From Cyathus striatus (lineage: Eukaryota; Basidiomycota; Agaricomycetes; Agaricales; Nidulariaceae), in NCBI GenBank assembly GCA_025738555.1, contig JAOVFP010000001.1, positions 5,084,001 to 5,148,000 of the forward strand: a stretch of DNA of 64,000 bases, written 5' to 3'. A program made the translations under genes and the position numbers. This document shows positions 12,275 through 22,808 of the stretch, piece by piece (position 1 is the stretch's first letter; each line of letters begins with the position of its first letter). A model generated the notes under the pieces. It was not told the origin of the DNA. It was given only the letters and a program-made list of their open reading frames with translations, and searched no databases.

Positions 12275-13130
12275 ATGCTCACCCTCCACAGTAGCAGCTC
12301 TTGCGACATCTGTTGCGAGTCGTATAATCAAGACGATGGTGCCCCTACTGTGCTCTCATGTGGGCATGTAATGTGCAGAAGGAAAGTTGACGATCTTGCG
12401 CGCAAGGGTTTTTGTACTTATCTGCCTTTATTCAGGTGTGTCTTTGCGATTGACCCTCCTCTCTGCCCAATGTGCCGTGAAGTATATAATCCGAGCACTA
12501 CAACACAGCTATATGTCGAATTCGCCGATGGCAGCACATCTGTTCCTGAGGATGACAAGAGCTCTTCAGCTCTTGTTCGCAAAGATACGTCTTCCGACAC
12601 AGAGGAAGATGATTTTCTGAGACGCATTGTACTGTCTTGGGATAAACCTTCGGAGGAGGTAGAAGAACTTGTATTGAAAGCGGAATATTGGCTGGCTTCT
12701 CAGACCACAGACAAGGTACACTTGGTTTACAGCAGATCTTCCACTTGCGATTGAATATGCAGTGCTAGGGGCACGTTGTGCGCGAGGCATTGGATGCTCT
12801 TGATAAGGCCGAGATGGCGAAGGGATATGAAGCAAGCCTTCATTTGCAGGTGAAGGAATTGAAAAAGTAAGCATACGCCTTTCTTCATATACACGTCCTT
12901 GCTCATGTCTTGTAGGAAGGTTCGTAGACAATGTTCACTAGCTGTCGTCTGGCTGAGCTTACTCGACAACAAAACCAGTTGGATGACTTACAGAGTCAGT
13001 TACAGCAAGTAACTTTGCACTCGAACTCGAAGCGTGCAGGTGAGTCCCCGTGGTGCATGATTTGTTTGTCTGACAATTGTAGTGCGCAGGCCATTTTCTT
13101 CTCGACAATGAGTTTATGAGATTGTATTGA
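12275..13130 (+). CDS. Short RING-finger/coiled-coil protein, paralog 2 (225 aa)
   Basis: Fits as four exons: 12275-12715, 12769-12866, 12942-13039, 13090-13130 (225 aa). It opens MLTLHSSSSCDIC like its neighbours, then SCGHVMC and LCPMC of a C3HC4 RING. The intron found inside the RING in paralogs 1, 3 and 4 lacks a usable GT donor here. The sequence instead reads through about 17 codons (about 12382-12434), which separates the zinc ligand Cys of HVMC from the next Cys. Either this RING is altered or a non-GT donor is used. After the coiled coil (LTRQQNQLDDLQSQLQQV) the protein ends abruptly and lacks the long Ser/Pro tail. The 4-nt micro-exon is not used; a look-alike gaag flanked by AG and GT remains at 12916-12919. 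It lies head-to-tail with paralog 3, 296 bp away. Confidence 0.65.
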
Positions 13131-13426
13131 AATGGATAAGTATTTAGAGGTACATTGCTCTATGTATGTATTATATTGCTGTTGTGCTGTAGCCTGTATG
13201 AATAGAATAGGAGAGTAGATTTTGTGGCGATGAGCGGCTACGGCGCCGGACGGGTGTGCGCCGCACAAGTGCCTCGTGTTCAGGACAGTCCGAAAAGAGC
13301 GAGTCTGCCTAGGATCATGGCTCTTCATCGACTTGCATGTCTTCCCCGTAACACATCTCCTGCTATTCTTCCTTCTGTCGCTATACATATACCCAGCTGC
13401 GCTGCAGCTCGCAGCTCGACTTTTGG

Positions 13427-16114
13427 ATGCTTGTCGTTCACCCTTCTAGCTACTGCGACGTCTGTCGCGATCCCTTCTCTTGGGAGACCCCCGACCAAAC
13501 CCCCCATGCCATCGCCTGCGGCCACGTCTTCTGCAAAACGTACGCACCTCGAGGCCCTATCATGTTGTATCCATTGTGGCTGAACCTTATTACATACAGT
13601 TGTCTTGGTTTTGTGAGCCCTGCGAATTGCCCACTCTGTAGAGCACGGTTCGACCCTACCCGTGTTAAGAAACTCCATGTCGACGAATATGTCGACCAAT
13701 GCGAATCGGCCGATGTGGAGGAGATCGATCTTCTCAAGAAGCTCGTTGTCGAGTTTAAGTCTAGAGATGACGATTTGGTGGCAATAACCACCGAGGTGGA
13801 TGTTTGGTTAGAGACTCGCGATGAGGAGTCGGTGAGCGCCGTGTTCAGTCTTCATATCCGTAATTTCCGTTGCCAACTTCCTTCAGTTTCTACCTCTGAG
13901 AAGAGCTCGGGAAGCCGTTGCTAGTTACCAGCGTGCCAAGCAACGCGAAAGACGCGAGAAACGATATATCGACCGACTTCAAAAACAATTGGAAGAGCTG
14001 GAGAAAACTGCACAAGCTGAAGCGAGTGTCATGCGACAGACTGTGGAGAGCTTTCGGACACAGATTTCTGATCTAGAAGAGTACGTGTTTTGCAAATATT
14101 TCAGCAGCAGTTATTATTGACCCTGTACGTGTAATATCACATTTAGCAAGGTCAGTTACAGGTAATCTCACCCTTGTCATCATGTACTTAATTTCAATTT
14201 CTATAGCTCTCGGAACGAGATGCAGAGATATCTCAGCTTCGACAAGAACTCGACCGATACTCACTTGGCAGTTCTACCCGTGCCGCCAACCCCCTCCCCG
14301 CTCCCCCTGAACCAGTATCCTTAGATCATCTTCCTTCCTTATACCAAGCCCTCCTAGGAGGGTCATCTTCATTTTCTCCTGCATTATCGCACAATCTCAA
14401 TGGTCAACCTCCATCCTCAACACACCCACTACAAACTATAACCAATGGGAGCGGTTCTTCTAAAGAGCTATACCCAGGAGGATACGTCCTCCACCCCCAT
14501 GTCAATGGCGAAAACTCTGGAACCACCCCCGCCACAGCGCATCATCAAATACCCTCACGACGAGACAAGGGAAAGGGGAAGGAACGACACCCGCGCGTAT
14601 CCGACTTCTACGGCCCACCTACTCCCGACGTACGAGAGCGCGTCAATGGCGGGATCGTCCCAGGCGCGTCGCCTAGCAATTGGGTGATTCCAACAACCTC
14701 AACGTACACCATGCCTGCTATAAGTTCTGCTCAGCCCCAAGCTGTTCTTGGATACTCCAATGAGCTGTCCTCGTCATCCCGCCCGCTTGATCCTCTTGTG
14801 GACGGAGCGGATCCCTATTCGCTTATGTCTGCGTATGCGTTAGAGTATGCACATGGATATGGGGAAGGATACCGTGCCGCTGTGGGATTAACGACACCCC
14901 AACCTAATCCCCTTACACCCCCTCTTACCGCTCAAGCTTCGCAATCCGACTCAATCATTTCCTCCCCCAATGGAAACGCGAATCCAGCTGTAGTTCAAAA
15001 TGGCCATTCTCTATTAAACACGCTCCCTTTGTATCAACCCCAATCCCAAGCATTAGCCCAGTTCCCTCTTACACGAGATACCGGCGCCAGTGATAGCTTG
15101 TACAACCTTCAACAGTCCATGTCAAATCTCTCTCTTGGTTCAACAGCTCCCGCTTCCTCTGCTGGTTCTTCTCACCGTTCGAACATGTCTGGTTTGACCA
15201 CAAACTCAAGTTCTATCTACTCGTCTCAGCTGCCTAGTAGTAGCAGCCGTAGAAATAGAACAGAGCGCTCAGATGGCCGGACGACTGCTCCCATCCCCAC
15301 TGCTGTAGCCGCTCCGACTCCCACCAGGCCAACTTACGTTCATGCCGCCACAGCTCCTGCGCCAGTGCCACGAACCTCCCGCCCACAAACAAGTGCCGAG
15401 AATCGCAGAGATAGCACGGTGTCGTGGGGTACTATTGACGCGGCTCAGTCTAATCAGGGCGGCGATGTCTCCCGTAGGGAAAGCCTGTTATCCTGGGGAA
15501 CAGTGAGCAGGGGAACCCTTACCGAACTTGGTCTGACAGGATTCGAGCAAGGGATACCTAATCTCAGTGATTTTGATTTGGCCAGCTCGTACTCGTATCA
15601 CGAGCCTGCAGGCACCCGTACACCCAGGAATAGTGATCTCGCTTCAAGTTCTAGCATCACAGCGTCTACAACTAGCTCCGTTAGCTCACGGCGTGGGCAG
15701 TACCCGCCCACACCTTCCATGCAGATCCTCGCTGGCTCTCATGGAACTCAAAATACTCAGGTCATCACCGAGTCTGAGCCGCAGACTCAGACGCATTCTC
15801 GGGAAAGCAGAGAGCGTAGAGAGGGTGAACGAGTGCATCGTTCGAGGCGGACCAGTCGTCATCGTACACATCGCGCGCTTACTTCGTCCGCTTTCACTAA
15901 TCCAATAGTGGAATATGATACCCCTCCTGCAACTGCACCGGTTGTTTCTACCTCTGGGACGAGTTATACCTACGAGCCCCCTATGTCTGCTGGGAACGCT
16001 CTTGGACTGGACTTGAATGCTGGTACACCCAGAATGTCAGAGATTGTCGCCCCCACACCTAGATTCTCAGCGCAACCCCTTCTTCGTTCTTTCAGCACTT
16101 CTGATCGGTCTTAA
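13427..16114 (+). CDS. RING-finger/coiled-coil protein with long Ser-rich tail, paralog 3 (816 aa)
   Basis: Five exons: 13427-13539, 13600-13831, 13887-14080, micro-exon 14147-14150, 14207-16114; all phases agree and give 816 aa. Residues 10-50 form a C3HC4 RING: CDVC, ACGHVFCKTC, NCPLC. Residues about 115-210 form a strongly charged coiled coil (RQRERREKRYIDRLQKQLEELEK type). The remaining 600 residues are Ser/Pro/Thr-rich and probably disordered. They include two copies of an RR(D/E)S..SWGT motif (NRRDSTVSWGT and SRRESLLSWGT, about 15405-15515) that resemble basophilic kinase sites. A role as a ubiquitin ligase is inferred from the RING only. The start is the ATG that gives the family opening ML.V..SS.CDVC. 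Confidence 0.88.
14147..14150 (+). other. 4-nt micro-exon (caag) of RING paralog 3
   Basis: It is preceded by acatttag and followed by gtcagt. Exon 3 ends in phase 2 (ga) and exon 5 starts in phase 0 (ctc tcg gaa). The micro-exon completes gac aag and opens the 636-codon last exon. Its position in the coiled coil matches that in paralogs 1 and 4. Confidence 0.75.
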
Positions 16115-18227
16115 GGCGGGTGATATTGTATATAATGTGTTTTTTTATTTGTTCCTCCTCTCCCTGATGTTTCTGCCTCTTTGTTGTTGCTTTCACTAAT
16201 GACTCCTCGTGGTTGCTTTCTTAATGTTATTTACATATCCGACGAACTTATCACGCAGATCTGGTACAACATCATCTATCATATTCTTTCATACTCCCTG
16301 GCATTACTTGTATTGTTATGTACTGATACAGCTATTTTCTATATTGTTAAGTTGCATGGGGACATGATATCACACTTCTGGGTGTTAGACTTGAAATTCG
16401 AAAACACCCTCATAACTATCACTGAAGTACGTCATGTAAGTAAGACTGACGGTGTACTAGTAGGCTAATGAATTGACGTCTTATGAACCACGATAAGCGT
16501 GGTGGTTACTGAGTTTAGCATGGACACACTACCTAAACCAAGTTGCTTATTCTTGTACTTGATACATGTTATTTTTAGGATATCCGAGACATGACGTCGT
16601 TACACTTTCTCCGTAGTGGATGCGTCGGCCTCGGAGGCGGAGACACATTACAATGTGTACAACTGAAAATATCATCAGTAAGGTACAATAAACCAACTCG
16701 CACCAGGTTATCTTGAGCAGAGCTGGCACTGCTGGTCGTTCGCACCGGTACAAAGGGCAAAACAATAACCTGGAAAGGGAACGAACATGTCTTTGCCTAT
16801 ATGCAAAGTGCCAGCGCGATCCCCTTCACCCTTGATTTGCAATCGCCACATCGATGAGCACGGACGAGCATATCAATACCGGACACCGGTTGTCGATCCA
16901 TATGTACCCCTCAGTAAACGTCTTCAGAACGAAGACATAAAGGTCACAGGGAAAGGACAGGATACAAGTTCACGGTACATCCTAGCTTCTCCATCGCCAT
17001 TCACAGTGACAAGGAACCCGACTCGGCTAATGCTCAGAATTTCATGGACAATTCTCGAGTCTCGACCAAGGTAAATTGACTCGCCTGAGATTGAGAGACA
17101 AGTCCTTATCGTGGACGATCAGTGTCACGTTGTTAGCGCCCCATATCGAGCGGGGGCAGTGAATATCAGCCCTCTGGAACTGGAATAAGGCGGGGGGGAA
17201 TTAGAAGTGCCCCTTTATTCCGAGAGATTTTATGCTAGCTCTAAGGTGTAACTTTCGGTAGGGGTTATTATTAACTTGCCCACTGCGCTGGCGCATTGAA
17301 TTAAATTCAGAGAATCCATGTAGATAAGGTCTTGGGGAGCGTTTGGCGTTCCTTTTCTTCTGAAATAGAGATGATCGCAGGCATTAAGTTGACCATAGCG
17401 CGAGAAAGAAATGCCAGTAGAATGAGAATAAACGGAGGTGGCGGTGGGACAAGTTCCTGCCTGAATGACACGGCAGAGATAGCAAAAAAGGTGCAAGTAC
17501 TCGAAAGATTTCAGGACTTTGCGAAGCTGACACAAGGCTATCGCGGAGTCTAATAGATAGAGAGCCTTTAGCGGTGCCTCAATGCCACGAGTTGGAGAGG
17601 ATCGTCGAAGTGCAGGAATCCATGAGCTGATTGCAAAAAAAAAACTGAGACGTTTCAAGTCGAATATGAAATTAATTCCAGATATTTAACAGGAGGATAC
17701 CGCCTGGCGCCCGGTTCGCTGGTTCGGAGCCTCTTCGCAGAAGTCGGTAAGTAAAAAAGGACACATGAAGGAAGCCAGGTAGAGCGTTTCGGAGAATAAT
17801 TGACGCCCCGCGAATATCTAAAGCGTTTGTCGGTGTCGATGCAGGGACTTCCGGTGACACATTTTATGGCGCATTCAAGAATATTGGGGGATTTCCTCGC
17901 TATCGATGAAGGCGTATATCAGTTGAGGGTTAGCAGGTCCGAAACAAATGCCCAAGCGATGCCAGAGCAGATATGAATATTACAACCGAGTCAAGCGAAG
18001 GGCTCGGAAGAATTATTTTCTGCTAAGTACAGAGAAATTTGAGCTTGACGAGGGATACCATGGTGAAAGTGAAGTCGATGTTAACGTTGAGAGCGTGATT
18101 CGAGTGGCACTAAAGTTTGGATGCCGGCGTGGGAATTATGAGGTACTGAGTAACGCAGCCACTATCGTCGTCGTCTTGAACGCTCAACAACTCCAACATC
18201 CTTCATTCCTCCTCCCCGACCTACACA
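16115..18227. other. Intergenic between RING paralog 3 and the R-SNARE gene
   Basis: No gene supported. Open frames at 16787-17074 (+), 17658-17230 (-) and 17948-18364 (+) have no domain. The last one overlaps the start of the SNARE gene and is best read as its leader. Confidence 0.4.
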
Positions 18228-19262
18228 ATGTCTTTGGTATGTTCTGTCCTGCAATTGATAAACTTGTGCTCAATTCTACCCAGATTCATGCTCTTGTGGC
18301 CAAAGGGAATACCATTCTCGCTGAGCATCAGGCAGACAAGCGAGACTTCTCGCAAGGTGGGTGATGCTTGGCTATCTTGAATAATGTTGTACTAAAGTGT
18401 TGTATCTATTGTATAGCCACTCAGACTATTCTATCTAAGATTCCACCCAACAACAGGTATATTTCTGCGTGGTTCTCAAACTTTCACGCTATCTTACTGA
18501 ATTGATAGCAAACTTACCTATGTCTGGGAGCAATATCTCTTCCACTACATCTCAGAGGGAGGATATACTTATCTAGTGATGGCAGACGACTCTGCAGGGC
18601 GGTGAGTGACATGTTCTATCGAAGATGAATCATTCTCAAGCGCTTGCAGGAGAATGCCGTTCGCATTCCTTAATGAACTTCAAGAAAAGGTGTGACAACC
18701 ATCCATGGTCTCTGATGCAAAGTAGCCACTAACACGTTGTTCCAGTTCACATCCATACCTTCCTCTTCATCAACAGACGGCACACCACCTGCCTATGCCC
18801 TACAAGGCACCTTTGGTCCCACTATCGCCGCCTTGGTCAACACATACAATACGTCTCCACCGACCGACGAGCTTTCCCGAGCGCAGAATGAGCTGAACCA
18901 CGTAAAAGACATTATGGTGCAGAATGTGGAGCAGATTCTGAGTAGGGGAGAGAGAATTGAGCTCCTGGTCGATAAGACAGACGTCATGGCCGGCCAAGCT
19001 ACGGCATTTAGACGGGGTGCTCGCACTGTCCGAAGACAAATGTGGTGGCGAAACAAGAAGGTTGTTGGGCTATCGGTGATTGTAGCATTGGTGAGTTATG
19101 ATCAAGTTTCTCCGGGCTTGACAATTGTCAGGCTTCCGGCTCCAATGAGTGTGCACAGTACTGAATACACGTTCTTCCCAGATCTTAATTTGGCTTTTTG
19201 CTGCTCAATTCTGCGGCGCCGGCCTGAATCAATGCGGATCTTCCAATGACAAGAACACATAG
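18228..19262 (+). CDS. VAMP7-like longin R-SNARE (synaptobrevin family, 226 aa)
   Basis: Vesicle-fusion protein of the endosome/vacuole route. Seven exons: 18228-18236, 18284-18356, 18417-18456, 18509-18601, 18650-18689, 18746-19090, 19182-19262 (226 aa, phases agree). The N-terminal longin domain (about residues 1-120) begins MSLIHALVAKGNTILAEH. The R-SNARE helix (about 140-195) reads ELSRAQNELNHVKDIM, then ILSRGERIELLVDKTD, with the zero-layer Arg in ILSRGE. A basic stretch RRQMWWRNKK precedes the C-terminal membrane anchor VVGLSVIVALILIWLFAAQF. A short lumenal tail with two cysteines follows. The layout fits VAMP7/Nyv1-like rather than Snc/Sec22 proteins, since the family has both the longin domain and the ERGERLELL-type motif. 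Confidence 0.92.
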
Positions 19263-20505
19263 TTGACCCATTTATCTTGCTTGTGTACGGAGGAATTTCG
19301 TTGCCGTTTATCTTTCTTTTTATGTGGATGATATACTCACTTACTATTTAATCTTGCTCCTTACGGATGCTCCCGTGTTACTCGTATTTGTCGATGCTAC
19401 AACTATGAAACATCCTTTTCCGCAAAGACCTTGAGTACAACGTTCGTTGACATTGGTACTATTGCGCACCAGAAGATCCGGCCTATCTGTTGCCTTCTGT
19501 TGCCCAGCCACCAGCACAACGGTGCCTTTGACGATGATAGCGCGTCACCTTTCGCAAGCTTTTTCATAGACAGAGCCCTGCTGATTACGATGACGAGTGA
19601 GCGCGACAAGCAAAGCAACTCCGCACCGATAACAGTTTACACCGCATGTCCTATTGCTTACCAATTTCAGTTATTTTCTGGATTAGCCCAGTTTTAGGCC
19701 TGCGCAAGAAGCCTATGTATTTGAACTGGTGATCATGATCGTGGATAACGGGAAACTTGCTCGTATCTGGCTACTATCTCCCACTGCTCCGCTTTGTCAG
19801 ATCCCCTTCGGAGGATGCCTATGTCGCGATAGGAAACTCGGATCTTAGAATAGGAACCGTTGACTTCCATGAATCCTGAAGAGCTGGGGTCTGGTGACTG
19901 CTTTTTCTAGGCAGAGGTATACAAATGTGGCTCGAGCGTATGAGAGAGGGAAGGTGAATTGAAATTGGCTTATCGTCTAGACTCTATACTGGTCGTGTAT
20001 TAGGCTATGAGTGACCGCAAAAGTTGCCATACCCACAGCTTGAATGACATAACTGAATATCGATGGTTATAGATCGCGCGAACTGGACTTTCGCAACGCT
20101 CAGGCAGGCTCTTCCATTTATTCCCTGTTGCCACCCTCTGAATTTGTGTATCTTCCCTCACAAGCGATAAAGTTTAATGCCCTAACGGAATATATTACAG
20201 CCACACCAAACAGTAGCAACTCAGAGAATATAGAACTTGCATGCTTAAATCATAAACAAAAACCAAGCCATGATATTGGTACAGTATTGAGGCCCAGTGG
20301 GCTATATGCAACATAGAGTACAGTACAGCGGAGAAAATGCAAATGTACATGTTCTGCAACAAGAGAACATATAAAGATAACGAAAAGTCACACTTTACCA
20401 CCACGCCCAAGTCCAGGTTTCTATGCTCGATAGTTTATTGAAGAACGAAAGTGAAAACGAAATGAGTAGGGATGCTATAAATTATAGTAAGCAGAAGGTA
20501 CAGTA
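19263..20505. other. Intergenic between convergent R-SNARE and RING paralog 4
   Basis: 3' flanks of two convergent genes. No further gene, repeat or RNA could be supported. Confidence 0.4.
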
Positions 20506-22808
20506 TTAGACATAGATACCTGGCGCCTGAGTGGTGGACATTGGTACTGGAGAAGGACCCTTGCGGGACTGATAAGCAGTATGGACAGTAGATCCTTCAC
20601 GAGAAGACGACGCTCCAGACCCAGACCAGCCACCGTAAGAAGCACTGGCTGAAGCATGTCGACTATGAGAGGTAGTATTACTGGACGAGTTAGGATTTCC
20701 GTAGACATTGATAGTCTCCCGAGGCTGTAAAGGGACCTCGTCGTTAGAAGCATTCCGACCCCGTTGCACATCACCTGAAGTACGTTCCCGTTCGAGTTGA
20801 AGGGCACGCTCCCTTTCCTTCTCTGCTTTGCGGCGTTCCTTGCGCTCTTGTCTTTGCCTTTCTTCTATTACAGCAGCAGCTTGGCTTGCAGTTGTACTAC
20901 GACCCGAGGGCTGGGCGCTAGGATTAGGAGTGGGAATAGGAACGGGAACCGCATTGCTCGAGGAAGAATGGGTGAGATTCTGGGTAACGTTGTCGCTGTT
21001 GGTGCGGCGGGCAGCTCCACGGGAAGGGGGTCTCGAGGCCTCAGGATCGTCTTGCATTGGTGTCCGTTCCCGGTAGGATGATGGGAAATGACTACCTGAC
21101 AGACTCGGTAGGGAAGATACTGGCAAGGGGGAGTCTAAAACGTCGAGCAGACGTTGTCGCATTACATCGCCTCCTTCGCGTCCGCTGTTGGGCGGAGTAG
21201 GATAAACGGGGGGAGTATTGACATCACGTGCCGAGGACGTCCGGGACTGACTCAAGTACGAGACAGGTCTGCTAGGCGAAGGAGCGCGAGTGGGAGACCC
21301 GCTATTGCGGCTGCGACTGCCTGTACCTCGGCTGACAGGCCGACTTCCATCACGGTTAGACCTTGATCTTGACCGGGAACGCTCAACAACAAACTCGCGG
21401 CTGCGTGGAGTAGCATAAGGAACATCGTAGGTAGCCTCTGGCGTAGTGGAATACTGAACCACGGTCTCTGGAATCGTGCCATATTGATCAGTCTCTGGCG
21501 AATACTGTCTAGAACCTGCAACGGATGAAAATGTTGGCGGGGCACCCATAAAGGATGTCTGGCGCGAGGGAGGTTCACGACCTGTCGTATATCTGATTTC
21601 CTGAGGTGCGGGACTGAACATACTAATGGGCTCGCAATGGCACGAATAAGGATGACCGAGAGCGCCACAGCTTGGCCCATCGGTGGGGCGTCCTGGCCCT
21701 GGTGTTGCCATTGGCGGCATGGCGTCTTCTTCATCTTCTTCTGATACATCAGGAAGGTTGGTACCCTCAAAGGCAGAAATTCGCCCAGTAAATTGTGCGA
21801 GGGGAGAGATGAGATACGAATCAGGTACTTGCTCTGCTACCCCAGTAAGATCGGGCTTGCTGGTGTCAATGACTGAATAATATTGGTTCGGTGTGGCGTA
21901 GGCTTTGGCGGCATTAGAGTCTTCACGAATCTTGGAGGACTTTTCAGTTAAGTCTAGGAATCGTAACATTTGCGCATTATACTAAAGAATGCAGGTTAAC
22001 TTCATAACCTAGCGTCCATCATATCACTTACTGAACTGAAAGTATGGATTAGAAAATGAATTATTAACGAATTTGAAGTTGAGCAACTTACTCGACGAGT
22101 TTCACGTATGCCTCCTGCGCCTTGTCGGCATGGGCTCTAAGCCACTTAGCCTCCTCCATCGTCTTCTGATTAGCTTCACCCATAGTCTTAATTTGTTCAC
22201 GAAGGGCGGTTTTCTCTTCTTGCAGCTGACGAACGTCCCTATCACAGTGATCTACCTTCCGCTTGTACTCGAGTAGACTAGTCTTGACTTCGCATAGGTA
22301 CACCGTTAGCTTCTGCGTGACGCGAAGTTCCGTGAACTACGATCATGAGCGTCGTGCAGCGCCACAAAGAACAACTACTCACCTTATCACGCGGTTGGGT
22401 TTGTAGGAAACCCCGCGTTTCCCCCAGTAGTTTTCGCAAGTCGGCTTCTGAGGATCCCTTATTTATAATTCTGGCGAAAGCTTCTTGGAAACGCCGAGCT
22501 TCCTGCTCAGGCTCTGTCGAAGGGACGGTAGCGGGTGGCGAGGATTGAGAACCATCGAGGTCGACATGAAGTCGAACGATGGTATTGTGGTTATAGGGGG
22601 TGCGGCACAAAGGACAGTTCGACCGCGTAATGTGGTCCAAACAGCTGTTCAGTCGCTATCAGTTCTATTATGAAGAAAAATGGGAGCACTCTGATACATA
22701 CCTAGCGCAGAATACATGACCACAGTTAATCGAGCAGGGACTCTTGTTCTCTGGCCCGAAAGGCTCTAAGCACACGTCACAAGTTGAGTTGGGGCCAACG
22801 GTAAGCAT
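20506..22808 (-). CDS. RING-finger/coiled-coil protein with long disordered tail, paralog 4 (697 aa)
   Basis: Five minus-strand exons: 22808-22702, 22644-22383, 22336-22092, micro-exon 22035-22032, 21981-20506; phases agree and give 697 aa. It opens MLTVGPNSTCDVC and has a C3HC4 RING (CDVC, NCGHVFCASC, NCPLC; residues about 10-50). A coiled coil follows (KRKVDHCDRDVRQLQEEK and onward, to about residue 205). The tail is Ser/Pro/Arg-rich, with an RS-like patch (VERSRSRSRSNRDGSRP, about 21350-21390) and a late charged helix (RQERKERRKAEKERERAL). It is the only member of the RING family on this strand, separated from paralog 3 by the SNARE gene. Its tail is about 490 residues, against about 600 in paralog 3 and 200 in paralog 1. 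Confidence 0.87.
22032..22035 (-). other. 4-nt micro-exon (ttca) of RING paralog 4
   Basis: On the minus strand the order is ctttcag, ttca, gtaagt. The upstream exon ends ga (phase 2) and the downstream exon starts tat aat gcg (phase 0). The micro-exon supplies gat tca. It lies at the same place as in paralogs 1 and 3. Confidence 0.75.

Noticed and set aside
17948..18364. 138-codon plus-strand open frame before the SNARE gene
   Set aside because: It runs through the SNARE start and its first introns in another frame; the spliced SNARE model is far better supported.
20797..21081. Plus-strand hydrophobic open frame opposite RING paralog 4
   Set aside because: Antisense shadow of the low-complexity tail; no splice structure.
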